16,397 nt of DNA from CAZBWE01 sp964495465 (GTDB lineage Bacteria > Planctomycetota > Phycisphaerae > Sedimentisphaerales > Anaerobacaceae), in NCBI GenBank assembly GCA_964495465.1, contig CAZBWE010000054.1:1-16397 (forward strand), in the 5' to 3' direction. Within the stretch, counting starts at the first letter, position 1; each line of letters begins with the position of its first letter. This document shows positions 7,279 through 15,737 of the stretch, one piece after another. The translations under genes and the position numbers were made by a program. The notes under the pieces are model-generated. The model searched no databases and was not told where the DNA came from. It was given only the letters and a program-made list of their open reading frames with translations.

Positions 7279-7737
7279 TTACTCGTTCTCCTTGGTTTTC
7301 AGAAGCTCATAAACCTCCTCAGCAGAAGCAGCTTTTTCGAGCATTTGTCTGAATGATTCATCAAGCATCAGTCTGCTTATCTGGGCAAGTGCCTGTATAT
7401 GCGGACCTGTCTGGTCAACCGGCGAGACAAGCAGAATGATAATCGAAACGGGTTTTCCGTCCACGCTTTCAAAATCAATCCCCCCCGGCACAATTCCGAC
7501 TGAGATAACCAGTTCCCTTACGGCTTTGCATTTGCCGTGAGGTATTGCAATTCCGGAGCCAATTCCGGTGCTTCGGGTTTGCTCTCGCACAAGTACAGCT
7601 TCCAAAGCTGCATCCTTGTCTAACAATAGTCCGTTAGCGTCAAGCAAATCCACCAGTTCTGCTATTACAGATTTCTTATCTTTGCCTTCGAGCGGGACCT
7701 TAATAAGAGCCGGCCGTAATATTTGTGTCAGATTCAT
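7279..7737 (-). CDS. ptsN: PTS EIIA domain protein, fructose/nitrogen (PtsN) type
   Basis: A single 152-residue EIIA type-2 domain, near the length of E. coli PtsN (163). The phosphorylated His is His67 in GIAIPHGK; the preceding VREQTRSTGIGSG is the typical lead-in, and LLVSPVDQTGPHIQALAQISRLM matches the second conserved block with its own His. It accepts phosphate from HPr or NPr. With no EIIB or EIIC beside it, a regulatory phosphorelay role is more likely than sugar transport. No HPr, EI or HPr kinase is in the window. No clear Shine-Dalgarno precedes the ATG. The gene symbol follows the family; the true role in this organism is open. The upstream 7738-8016 is AT-rich, with only weak promoter candidates on this strand. 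Confidence 0.9.
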   Translation of the reverse strand: MNLTQILRPALIKVPLEGKDKKSVIAELVDLLDANGLLLDKDAALEAVLVREQTRSTGIGSGIAIPHGKCKAVRELVISVGIVPGGIDFESVDGKPVSIIILLVSPVDQTGPHIQALAQISRLMLDESFRQMLEKAASAEEVYELLKTKENE

Positions 7738-7915
7738 CTAAATAGTATCTAAACAAACATATTATCTTAATATTTATACAAACCAAGTAGTATATTCAAT
7801 TATCAACTTTATTACAAGAATTTTATAAAAAAATATTCTGCCTTTTCTGCAACCTATAGCACCAATTATAATCCCATTTTGAACCAAAACAAATAATATG
7901 ATGCTCGATTTTCCC

Positions 7916-7943
7916 TTTACAATCCGGCCTAAAACAGTATAAT
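7916..7943 (+). promoter_or_regulatory. Promoter candidate of cimA
   Basis: TTTACA (7916-7921), 16-base spacer, perfect TATAAT (7938-7943). Start near 7950, leader of about 67 bases. No leader peptide or T-box is apparent. Confidence 0.5.
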
Positions 7944-8016
7944 GAGGCAATAAAAGTTTTGAAATTAAGTTAACCAATAAGTTACAAACCACAAAACGCA
8001 GTATAAAATATAAATT

Positions 8017-9579
8017 ATGGAAAAAATAAAGCTCTATGATACAACCCTTCGCGACGGAATGCAGGCCGAAGGCGTCAGTTTTTCGCTGGAAGACAAACTC
8101 TCAATTGCCAAATGCCTTGACGAGTTCGGTCTCGATTATATTGAAGGCGGCTATTCCGCTTCCAATCCGAAAGAAATGCAGTTCTTTGCTGAAGTAAAGA
8201 AACTAAGTTTAAAAAATTCTAAAATCGTAGCGTTTGGCAACACACGACGAGCTTACACAAAGGTTTCCGATGATGTCTCGCTTAATGCAATACTTGCCTG
8301 TAAGACATCAGCGGCCACGATAGTCGGCAAAGCTTGGGATATGCATGTAACAGATGTGCTAGGCTGCACTATAGAAGAGAACCTTACTATGTGCTCAGAG
8401 TCGGTAGAGTTTCTAAAAAAACACGGCATGGAGACCATCTTCGATGCCGAACATTTCTACGACGGATACAAAAATAATCCGGAGTATGCGATGAAAGTCC
8501 TGATCGCTGCTGCCGAAGCCGGCGCTAATGTGCTTGTGCTCTGCGATACCAACGGCGGCTCACTGCCTGACGAAATATATGAGATAACAAAGAATGTTTG
8601 CGAGACATTCAGCCAGATGACAATAGGTATCCACGCCCATAACGACACCGACTGTGCCACGGCTAATTCCCTTGCAGCAGTTCGAGCAGGGGCCCGCCAC
8701 GCCCAAGGAACAATAAACGGTCTCGGCGAAAGATGCGGCAACGCCAATCTGTGTTCAGTCATACCCAATCTTGCATTTAAGATGGGCTTTGAGGTCATTA
8801 GTCCGAAAAAAATCAAGTCTATGACCGAGGTATCGCGTTATATCTTTGAGATATGTAACCTAACACCGGTAATGAATATGCCCTATGTTGGCGAAAGTGC
8901 ATACGCACATAAGGCTGGGCTTCATGTCGATGCTCTGCGAAAAAGCAAAAGTGCTTATGAGCATATAGATCCAGCGCTTGTCGGTAATGAGCGTCGTTTT
9001 CTAATTTCCGAGCTAAGCGGCCGGTCAAATATACTGGCTGAACTGGAAAAATCAAAAATAACTGAAAACAAAAAACTAGTCAAAGAAATACTTGTCCGTG
9101 TTCAGCAACTCGAAAATGAGGGCTTTCAATTCGAGTCGGCTAATGCCAGCTTCGATTTATTGGTTAAAAAAATTACGGGCGAATATAGGCCGTCTTTTGA
9201 GCTCATAAAATATAATGTAACCACAGAAAAACGAGCAACAGGTGATTTAGTCACTGAGGCAACGGTTAAACTCAAGGTCGGTGATAAGGTAGAACATGTA
9301 GTCGGTGAAGGCGACGGCCCGGTTAATGCACTTGATGCGGCTCTGAGAAAATCGCTGGAGATTTTCTTTCCGAATATAAAAGAAGTCCACCTGTTCGATT
9401 ATAAAGTGCGAGTCGTCAACGCCGGAGCCGGAACCGCTGCCCGTGTGCGCGTTATCATTGAGTCGAGAGACAAAACTGATATGTGGGGAACGGTCGGCTG
9501 CTCAGAAAATATCATCGAGGCCTCCTGGCAGGCCCTTGTCGATTCCGTAGAATACAAACTCCAAAAAGACAAAAGATAG
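8017..9579 (+). CDS. cimA: (R)-citramalate synthase
   Basis: Condenses pyruvate and acetyl-CoA to (R)-citramalate, the first step of the threonine-independent route to 2-oxobutyrate and isoleucine; cytoplasmic. An HMGL-like TIM barrel opens with KLYDTTLRDGMQ (catalytic Arg12, metal ligand Asp8 or Asp13 region), has IHAHND with metal-binding His206 and His208, and GLGERCGNANL (about 237-247). The C-terminal part (about 385-520) is the LeuA-type regulatory domain, where isoleucine feedback would act. The 520 residues and the IEGGYSASNPKE segment fit the CimA/TIGR00977 branch rather than 2-isopropylmalate or homocitrate synthase, though substrate cannot be proved from sequence. No Shine-Dalgarno is visible before the ATG. 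No leuBCD or ilv gene is adjacent. Confidence 0.9.
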   Translation: MEKIKLYDTTLRDGMQAEGVSFSLEDKLSIAKCLDEFGLDYIEGGYSASNPKEMQFFAEVKKLSLKNSKIVAFGNTRRAYTKVSDDVSLNAILACKTSAATIVGKAWDMHVTDVLGCTIEENLTMCSESVEFLKKHGMETIFDAEHFYDGYKNNPEYAMKVLIAAAEAGANVLVLCDTNGGSLPDEIYEITKNVCETFSQMTIGIHAHNDTDCATANSLAAVRAGARHAQGTINGLGERCGNANLCSVIPNLAFKMGFEVISPKKIKSMTEVSRYIFEICNLTPVMNMPYVGESAYAHKAGLHVDALRKSKSAYEHIDPALVGNERRFLISELSGRSNILAELEKSKITENKKLVKEILVRVQQLENEGFQFESANASFDLLVKKITGEYRPSFELIKYNVTTEKRATGDLVTEATVKLKVGDKVEHVVGEGDGPVNALDAALRKSLEIFFPNIKEVHLFDYKVRVVNAGAGTAARVRVIIESRDKTDMWGTVGCSENIIEASWQALVDSVEYKLQKDKR

Positions 9580-9634
9580 CTGTTCGCACCAATTATACAC
9601 ACGCTACCGAACATTGTGCATCAGCAAAACAATA

Positions 9635-10363
9635 CTATGAAACCTCAACGGGCACTTCTTCCAGCACTGTTTGCTGCTTTTTTCTCCTGCGGTTTACCGT
9701 TCTTCGGTCAAATCTCTTGATTGGATTCTGTGTTGACGCCATTTTTACTGCATCAAGTGCCGTTGCCGCGAACAAATCAGCTCCGATTTCTTCCCATAGT
9801 CCTTCCGCTCTATTAAACAAGCCCCCAGAGACCATAATTCGCAGATGCGGCCAGGCATTTATTGCTTTTATGCTATCTATCAGCCGACGTATTTCAGGTG
9901 CCTGCTTCGGAGCGGTGCCATATATTAACAGGATATCTGGAGCATATTCATTTATGAAGGTAAGGATGTCGTCATTTGTCAAACCTCCTCCTAAAAACCT
10001 TACTTCCCAGCCATCACTCTCAAACAAGTCTGTCATCATTTGAGCGCCAAGCTCCTGCATTTCATCCTGCTCACAACAAACTACTATTTTTTTGCTTCTA
10101 TTAGGTCGACAGGGCAGCTTATTTTGAAGCTGATCAATTATAGTTCTGTTAATTCGCGTCGCCATATGCTCCTGAAAACGAGTTATTTTATCTGAACGGA
10201 GCAATTTCTCAACCTCAACCATAATTGGCCATATTATATGCAGATATACAGAATTAGCGGGTACGCCGGTTTGAAGTGCTTCTTCTATCACGGCTCTACA
10301 TGATTTCCTTTCGCCTCTAAGAATGTGTTCCAGGTAGCGTTCCAAAATACTTTCATTTATCAT
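9635..10363 (-). CDS. B12-binding-fold sensor-like protein
   Basis: A 242-residue protein with the two-part layout of cobalamin sensors such as CarH/LitR but without a MerR DNA-binding domain. Residues 1-83 form the helical cap (HIIWPIMVEVEKLLRSDKI, then EHMAT with Glu65-His66). Residues 91-215 form a Rossmann B12-type domain, ending with the MVSGGLFNRAEG and GADLFAATALDAV signatures. The tail (216-242) is polar and basic. Key ligand positions differ: the usual DxHxxG is ExQxxG (Glu101, Gln103, Gly106), so the cobalt-binding His is Gln, and the Trp of CarH's W-x9-EH is Leu55. It may bind cobalamin in another way, another ligand, or none. GGAG 8 bases before the ATG supports the start. It probably works with a partner through protein contacts; none is adjacent. 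Confidence 0.85.
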   Translation of the reverse strand: MINESILERYLEHILRGERKSCRAVIEEALQTGVPANSVYLHIIWPIMVEVEKLLRSDKITRFQEHMATRINRTIIDQLQNKLPCRPNRSKKIVVCCEQDEMQELGAQMMTDLFESDGWEVRFLGGGLTNDDILTFINEYAPDILLIYGTAPKQAPEIRRLIDSIKAINAWPHLRIMVSGGLFNRAEGLWEEIGADLFAATALDAVKMASTQNPIKRFDRRTVNRRRKKQQTVLEEVPVEVS

Positions 10364-10458
10364 AATCTATTCTCCAACTATTTTGCCGTTTTGCACATAT
10401 TGCCCTATTTAACAGATGTAATCCTTTTTTTCCATTTCGTGTTAATATAGATAATATA

Positions 10459-10487
10459 ATAATCGTTATGTTAGTATCGGAAGTCAA
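10459..10487 (-). promoter_or_regulatory. Promoter candidate of the B12-fold gene
   Basis: Minus strand: TTGACT (10487-10482), 17 bases, GATTAT (10464-10459). Moderate match; the leader would be about 90 bases. No cobalamin riboswitch is visible in it. Confidence 0.33.
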
Positions 10488-10904
10488 AACAAAAAAACTT
10501 TAGCTAAAATAGGCAATATAGGAAAAAACCGGAACATTTTTCATATCTCATACAATCGTTCCTAACTTCTTTGTTCACAATATATTAGGTAAGCATTGCT
10601 AATCTTATTGACAATAATCGCCATTATCAGGTGAAAAAATGGTTTTTGTCCCTTATTATTTAAGCGGCAATTTAAGAGCTTAAGCAGGTAAAATCTCTAA
10701 AGATAAGTAGGGATTATACAACATTCTGGTTTTTCGATTTTTCTTCAATAGTTAAACATTCCATATTATTATTCCTTTTGTGGTCAAACTAATAAAGGCA
10801 AACAAGGTATATTAAAAAATAAAGTAAGGAACGGTAGGAAATAACTTACCCAGCCAACTGGACACTATGCATCATACAAGCCAACACTGATTAAAATAGC
10901 TCAT

Positions 10905-10926
10905 ATCGAACATATAAATGTTTGAT
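10905..10926. promoter_or_regulatory. Dyad upstream of the mlaE promoter
   Basis: ATCGAACAT (10905-10913), ATAA, then ATGTTTGAT (10918-10926): a 9-base inverted repeat with one mismatch (a G-U pair if RNA). It ends 20 bases before the -35 and is centred near -66 from the predicted start, a place usual for activator sites. Confidence 0.35.
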
Positions 10927-10946
10927 GCCAAAGTGTTACGGTAATC

Positions 10947-10975
10947 TTGACAATAGGATAGTGGACTGGTAAAAA
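10947..10975 (+). promoter_or_regulatory. Promoter candidate of the mlaE operon
   Basis: Perfect TTGACA (10947-10952), 17-base spacer, TAAAAA (10970-10975). The -10 is weak. The leader would be about 110 bases. Confidence 0.42.
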
Positions 10976-11093
10976 AAGACGCGAAGAGTTGACGTAAGTG
11001 AAATTATCGAATCAAGTTACGATTGCTTTTTTGGACTTATGGCCGGAGATAACAGTAGAGATAAGATAGCAAGAAGGTTTGGAGTGATATAAA

Positions 11094-11906
11094 ATGATTA
11101 AAATGATAGGAGCAAAAACCATAACCAGCATAAGTAACTCAGGTCGTTTCGCAAGGTTTATATGGAAATCATTGGTTGTATCTCTACAGAGCTGTCTAAA
11201 AAGTCAGACGTATCCTCTAATCTGGACACAAATGAACATAATCGGTGTTCGCAGCGTGCCTGTTATAATGATAACAGGAGCATTCGTCGGAATGACATTA
11301 GCGATTCAGACATACGACCAGCTTAAGAGTATGGGTCTTGAGGAACATCTGGGAGTATTAATTAATGTTTCAGTTGTTTCGGAACTCGGGCCTGTTCTCG
11401 CGGCGGTTATGTTAGCGGGTCGAATCGGAGGGGCCTTGACAGCTGAATTAGGAACGATGAATGTTACCGAGCAAATTGACGCCGTCAGAAGTATAGGAAC
11501 CGACCCTATACGTTATCTGGTTGCACCGCGGGTACTGGCGTGCCTGCTTTTAACGCCAGCATTGATTATCTATGCTGATTTGTTGGGTATATTAGGAGGA
11601 TATTTCGTGAGCGTTACCCAAAAAGGTATAAATAGTCAGGCGTATTGGACCTTCAGTGCATCTGCGGTTGAACTATGGGATGTAATTATTGGTGTTATTA
11701 AGGGCTTTTTCTTCGGGGCAGCCATTGCCTCTATCAGCTGTTATAAGGGCTTTACCTGCAAGGAAGGAGCCCATGGGGTCGGCCGGGCATGCACGGAGGC
11801 TTTCGTGGCCAGCTTTATCTCTATACTGGCGATAAACCTGGCACTGGCAATGATTTTCAAAGCAATATACAATACGTTTTGGCCAATCAAAAGCCTGGTT
11901 GAATGA
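11094..11906 (+). CDS. mlaE: MlaE-type ABC transporter permease
   Basis: Inner-membrane permease of the Mla/MCE lipid-transport ABC system that moves phospholipid between inner and outer membranes. At 270 residues it has the family length. Family blocks: VPVIMITGAFVGMTLAIQTY (about 56-75), VVSELGPVLAAVMLAGRIGGALTAELGTM (about 97-125), and TEQIDAVRSIGTDPIRYLVAPR, the usual coupling segment facing the ATPase, followed by C-terminal helices. There is no N-terminal STAS (MlaB-like) domain. GGAG 9 bases before the ATG supports the start. It is the first gene of a co-directional group with mlaF and the FAD/Fe-S gene. No MCE-domain gene (mlaD) follows, so the periplasmic partner must be coded elsewhere. 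Confidence 0.94.
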   Translation: MIKMIGAKTITSISNSGRFARFIWKSLVVSLQSCLKSQTYPLIWTQMNIIGVRSVPVIMITGAFVGMTLAIQTYDQLKSMGLEEHLGVLINVSVVSELGPVLAAVMLAGRIGGALTAELGTMNVTEQIDAVRSIGTDPIRYLVAPRVLACLLLTPALIIYADLLGILGGYFVSVTQKGINSQAYWTFSASAVELWDVIIGVIKGFFFGAAIASISCYKGFTCKEGAHGVGRACTEAFVASFISILAINLALAMIFKAIYNTFWPIKSLVE

Positions 11907-11940
11907 TTCCGTAATAAAAATTTGGAAGCGTAGGAGAAAA

Positions 11941-12798
11941 GTGAAAAGGGACGACGAGAAAAGTGCAGACCAAGTCAATAACAGCAATGGATTGATTGTT
12001 CTGAAAAATATCACAAAGAAGTTCGGCCCCAATATCGTGCTGAATAATGTTTCTCTGACTATAGAAAAGGGCAAGACAACCGTTGTGATAGGACCAAGCG
12101 GATGCGGAAAGACTGTCTTAATCAAGCACTTAATATTGCTGCTCCGGCCAAACTCCGGCGAAATATATTTCAAAAACAAACGCATCGATAACCTGAACGA
12201 GGCCAAATTGAATAAGATACGCACGCATTATGGCTTTCTTTTCCAAGGAGGCGCTTTGTTCGATAGTCTTACCGTTGCTGAAAACATTATGTTCCCAATA
12301 AGGCAACATTATAAGATAACCAACTCGAAAGAGGTTGAAGAGCTTGTTAAAGCAAAGTTGGCGATGGTCGGCCTTGACGGCTTTCAGAATCACTATCCGG
12401 CAAACCTTTCCGGCGGTCAGAAAAAAAGGGTGGCACTTGCACGGGCCATCGCATTAAATCCGGAAGTCATTCTATACGATGAGCCAACGACGGGGCTGGA
12501 CCCAATTCGTGCAGACGTAATTAATGAGCTTATTTTGAAACTGCAAAGGGAACTTGGCATAACAACAGTTGTCGTAACACACGATATGACAAGCGCTTAC
12601 AAAATAGCGGAACGCATCGTAATGCTGCATAACGGCAAAATTATTGCTGACGGCGATGCAGACCATATCCATAACCATCCCCATCCTATCGTTCAACAAT
12701 TCATCAAAGGCGAGGTCGGTGAGGACGACCTTGCAGTGTTGAGGATGAGCGGCACCATTTCAAAGGCCCAGTTCTTGCCCCGTGATTTTGAGCAATAA
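11941..12798 (+). CDS. mlaF: MlaF-type ABC transporter ATPase
   Basis: Cytoplasmic ATPase that powers MlaE. With the start chosen here it has 285 residues. Walker A is GPSGCGKT, the Q-loop region FLFQGGALFDSLTVAEN is the form typical of the Mla branch, the signature is LSGGQKKRVALARA, and Walker B plus D-loop is ILYDEPTTGLDP; the switch His is in VVVTHDM. The start is uncertain. GTG at 11941 follows AGGAG (11932-11936) by only 4 bases, while an in-frame TTG at 11899 would overlap the mlaE stop and add 14 residues (NDSVIKIWKRRRKV) but has no ribosome site. The conserved domain begins about 18 residues in either way. The C-terminus (about 255-285) is a short polar tail. Confidence 0.94.
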   Translation: MKRDDEKSADQVNNSNGLIVLKNITKKFGPNIVLNNVSLTIEKGKTTVVIGPSGCGKTVLIKHLILLLRPNSGEIYFKNKRIDNLNEAKLNKIRTHYGFLFQGGALFDSLTVAENIMFPIRQHYKITNSKEVEELVKAKLAMVGLDGFQNHYPANLSGGQKKRVALARAIALNPEVILYDEPTTGLDPIRADVINELILKLQRELGITTVVVTHDMTSAYKIAERIVMLHNGKIIADGDADHIHNHPHPIVQQFIKGEVGEDDLAVLRMSGTISKAQFLPRDFEQ

Positions 12799-12815
12799 TA
12801 CAGAAGAGAACAATC

Positions 12816-15689
12816 GTGACGGCAATAAACAAAAAGAGCCACGAAAATGCGGAACAGACCAAGAACGATTTGGAAAAAATCATCCGAGGCGACGTATTTG
12901 CTGACATCCTGCACAGGGCAGCTTATAGCACCGATGCGAGTATTTATAGAATAGTTCCTTTATGCGTTGTCGCACCACGTGACAGTGCAGATATAGCCGC
13001 TGCCGTCAAATACGCCGGCAGTAAGGGCATACCTGTCGCTGCACGCGGAGCAGGGAGCGGGGTTGCGGGAGAATCGCTTTGCAGCGGGATAGTTTTTGAT
13101 ATGTCGCGGTATATGAACAAGATTATCAGCGTTGAAGATGAAGGAAAGAGGATAATCTGTGAACCGGGTGTGGTCCTTGACGATTTGAACAAATATCTAA
13201 ACCGATACAACAGGAAAATCGGGCCTGACCCATCGAGCAGCAACCGAGCGACAGTAGGGGGATACGTTGCTAATAATTCCACAGGCGCACATTCGCTCGA
13301 ATACGGTTATATAGCAAATTATGTAGAGAACATCGAAGCAGTTTTAGCTGACTGCAGTCTTGTCGAATTCAAAAACAACTACGAAGTAAAAGATAATAAA
13401 GTCGGCGAAATTGCCCGCAAGTGTAAAACTATTCTTGAGGACAAACAAAAACTAATCAGTAAATCGATGCCAGCGGCCCGTCGAAATCGAAGCGGATACA
13501 ACATCACCGGTATTTGTCATAACGGAAAGATAGACTTAGCACGACTGTTAACTGGGTCGGAAGGCACATTGGCTATTTTTACGAAGATTACGCTCAGGAC
13601 GGTGCCGCTTGCGGCAGCAAAAAGCCTGCTGCAGTTGGAGTTTGATTCCCTGCAGGATATGGCAAAGGCGGTCCCGATTATTGTCGAGGGCGGGACGTCG
13701 GCGTGTGAACTAATGGATAAGACGCTAATCGATATGGCCATAGAGGCCCTGCCCGAATACAAAGATATCCTGCCGGCTGGCGCCGCTGCTGTTTTGTTGG
13801 TCGAGCATACCGGTGAAACAGACCAGCAGGTTCAAGAAAAAGTAGAAAAAACAAGTTCAGCGGTAGCAAATCTCGCAAGCAGGCAGAGAACTTTCCTTGA
13901 CGAAAAGCAACAGAAACAAATATGGAAGTCGCGCAAGGACGCCGGGCCACTACTCTATAGAAAAAAGGGTAGAAAACACCCTGTTGAATTTATGGAAGAC
14001 ACCAGTGTTGATTACAAGCGGCTCGGCGAATACATCGCGGCTCTGGTGGAAATCGGCAGGAAATATGACATTGTAATGTCCTTTTTCGGTCATGCAGGAG
14101 ATGGGGAGCTGCATTTGCGGCCTTATCTTGACCTGAATGAGCCAGCTGATGTGCAAAAGATGCGTGCTATTGCAAACGAAGTTTTCTCGCTTGCCTGGTC
14201 GCTTGGCGGCTCAATCAGCGGCGAGCACGCAGTCGGATTGGTAAGGGCGGCTTTTATAAAACGGCAGTATGGCGACGAATACTACGAAATTCTTTGCAAA
14301 ATAAAAGAGATATTCGACCCTTGTAATTTGATGAATCCCGGCAAAATCATTAACGACGACGCCGACGTTATGGTCAAGAACCTGAGGACGGAACAAAATA
14401 TTCAGCCGGAGAGAATCAACACAACTCTGATTTTTGATAAAGACGAGCTGGCTTTAGAGCTTGAGCAGTGTTATGGTTGTGGATTGTGCCTGAGCCGCGA
14501 GCCGGAACTGCGAATGTGTCCGGTATTTCGGGCTGTTAGTGAAGAAATAGGCAGCCCACGAGCAAAGGCAAACATTCTTAACTTCCGGGCGACAGGACAG
14601 TTGGACGATTCGGACTTTGAGTCGCCTGATTTTAGAAGATTCATCGATTTATGCATTAACTGCAAGGCCTGCCAATTGCAATGCCCATCAGGTGTTGACA
14701 TCTCCAAGCTAATAAATACTTTTCGGGCGGAATACGCCAAGCATAAGGGGCTGCGTCGAACAGATTTTCTGCTAAGCCATAATCGCTATCTTAGTATGTT
14801 AGGCAGCTTCTTTGCTCCGATATCGAATTTCCTTATGCGGAATCCGGCTTTCAAGTGGCTTTTAGAAAAAACAACCGGCATAGACAGGCGGCGTGCTATG
14901 CCCCCGTTCAGGCGGAGCTCTTTTTTGAAAGTAGGGCGACAATACATAGCTGCCTGCGAACCGATAGAAAAGCCAATCGACAAGGTCGCATATTTTGTTG
15001 ACTCGTATGCAAATTATAACGACCATGAGCTGGGATTTGCCGTGCTTGATGTCCTGCGTGCGAATGATATCGAGGTGATACTGCCAAATCAAAGTCCGGC
15101 GCCACTACCTGCGATTGTGTATGGCAATGTCAAAACGGCCCGCAAGGATTTGGCCTATAGCGTAAAATATCTGGCCAAAGCAATTCAAGATGGTTACAAG
15201 ATAGTCTGTTCCGAGCCGAGCGCAGCACTATGCCTGAAAGATGAGCTTCGGCATTTTGTTAAAGGAGATGATATAAAGCTTGTGTCTGAAAATACTTATG
15301 AGCTGATAAACTATCTTTCAGATTTGCATAGACAGGGTAAACTGAAAAAACCAACGAAGCCAATACAGGAGGAATACGTTTATCATTTGCCCTGTCATTT
15401 ATGTGCAGTGGGCGACGGGACAGCAAGTATAAAGCTCTTGCAGGGACTTTGCGGGATAAAAGTTACAGACCTAAAGGCCGGCTGTTGCGGGATAGCCGGT
15501 ACATTCGGGATGCAGAAAAAAAATTACGAGCTTTCCTCACAGATAGCAGAGAGGCTAAAAAAGGCTCTTGAGCGGACACCAATTAAAAACGTTCTAACCG
15601 AATGTTCCACTTGCAAGTTGCAAATAGAACATATCAGCGATAGAATGGCTAAGCACCCGATTAAGATTCTGGCGGAAGCTTATTCGTGA
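12816..15689 (+). CDS. FAD-linked oxidase fused to Fe-S/CCG protein
   Basis: A 957-residue fusion resembling D-lactate/D-2-hydroxyacid dehydrogenases of the GlcD+GlpC or YdiJ kind. An N-terminal FAD-binding PCMH domain (about 40-260) has PVAARGAGSGVAGESL and GPDPSSSNRATVGGYVANNS; the FAD-oxidase C domain (about 265-520) has FFGHAGDGELHLRP and GGSISGEHAVG. Two 4Fe-4S motifs follow: Cys552/555/558 with Cys568, and Cys613/616/619/623. The C-terminal CCG region has HLPCHLC (Cys860, Cys863), GCCG (Cys890-891) and CSTC (Cys930, 933). The first CCG half has lost its cysteines: QSPAPLP (759-765) stands where QxCCGxP is expected. It likely oxidises a 2-hydroxyacid and passes electrons to quinone or a carrier at the membrane face; the substrate is not readable. 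The GTG start lies 17 bases after mlaF, with a weak ribosome site. Confidence 0.9.
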   Translation: MTAINKKSHENAEQTKNDLEKIIRGDVFADILHRAAYSTDASIYRIVPLCVVAPRDSADIAAAVKYAGSKGIPVAARGAGSGVAGESLCSGIVFDMSRYMNKIISVEDEGKRIICEPGVVLDDLNKYLNRYNRKIGPDPSSSNRATVGGYVANNSTGAHSLEYGYIANYVENIEAVLADCSLVEFKNNYEVKDNKVGEIARKCKTILEDKQKLISKSMPAARRNRSGYNITGICHNGKIDLARLLTGSEGTLAIFTKITLRTVPLAAAKSLLQLEFDSLQDMAKAVPIIVEGGTSACELMDKTLIDMAIEALPEYKDILPAGAAAVLLVEHTGETDQQVQEKVEKTSSAVANLASRQRTFLDEKQQKQIWKSRKDAGPLLYRKKGRKHPVEFMEDTSVDYKRLGEYIAALVEIGRKYDIVMSFFGHAGDGELHLRPYLDLNEPADVQKMRAIANEVFSLAWSLGGSISGEHAVGLVRAAFIKRQYGDEYYEILCKIKEIFDPCNLMNPGKIINDDADVMVKNLRTEQNIQPERINTTLIFDKDELALELEQCYGCGLCLSREPELRMCPVFRAVSEEIGSPRAKANILNFRATGQLDDSDFESPDFRRFIDLCINCKACQLQCPSGVDISKLINTFRAEYAKHKGLRRTDFLLSHNRYLSMLGSFFAPISNFLMRNPAFKWLLEKTTGIDRRRAMPPFRRSSFLKVGRQYIAACEPIEKPIDKVAYFVDSYANYNDHELGFAVLDVLRANDIEVILPNQSPAPLPAIVYGNVKTARKDLAYSVKYLAKAIQDGYKIVCSEPSAALCLKDELRHFVKGDDIKLVSENTYELINYLSDLHRQGKLKKPTKPIQEEYVYHLPCHLCAVGDGTASIKLLQGLCGIKVTDLKAGCCGIAGTFGMQKKNYELSSQIAERLKKALERTPIKNVLTECSTCKLQIEHISDRMAKHPIKILAEAYS

Positions 15690-15737
15690 TGCATTGTGCG
15701 TAGGTGCGAAATTTTGTAAATATGAATCTGTTTTAAG

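Larger units (their letters stand above)
10364..11093. other. Long non-coding region upstream of mlaE
   Basis: These 730 AT-rich bases contain no open frame with a recognisable product on either strand. Seen here: a weak minus-strand promoter for the B12-fold gene (10487-10459), a GGTAGG-6-CTTACC hairpin (10833-10850), a longer dyad (10905-10926), and the mlaE promoter candidate (10947-10975). About 350 bases (10490-10830) remain unexplained. I see no riboswitch motif and no terminator-type hairpin. Confidence 0.6.

Noticed and set aside
9483..10043. Plus-strand open frame of 186 codons across the end of cimA and antisense to the B12-fold gene
   Set aside because: The minus-strand frame gives a two-domain protein with recognisable signatures; this frame starts inside the conserved cimA C-terminus and has no ribosome site or domain.
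10364..10490. Cobalamin riboswitch ahead of the B12-fold gene
   Set aside because: No GCCACTG-like B12-box and no extended structure were found in the leader.
10639..10683. 14-codon open frame (MVFVPYYLSGNLRA) in the gap before mlaE
   Set aside because: Such short frames are expected by chance; it has no good ribosome site and no leader-peptide pattern.
10985..11045. Terminator-like hairpin followed by a T-run (AATC..GATTGCTTTTTT)
   Set aside because: The stem is only four base pairs and lies within the mlaE leader; too weak to support.
11673..12224. Minus-strand open frame of 183 codons antisense to mlaE and mlaF
   Set aside because: Both sense genes are clear family members; the antisense frame has no recognisable features.
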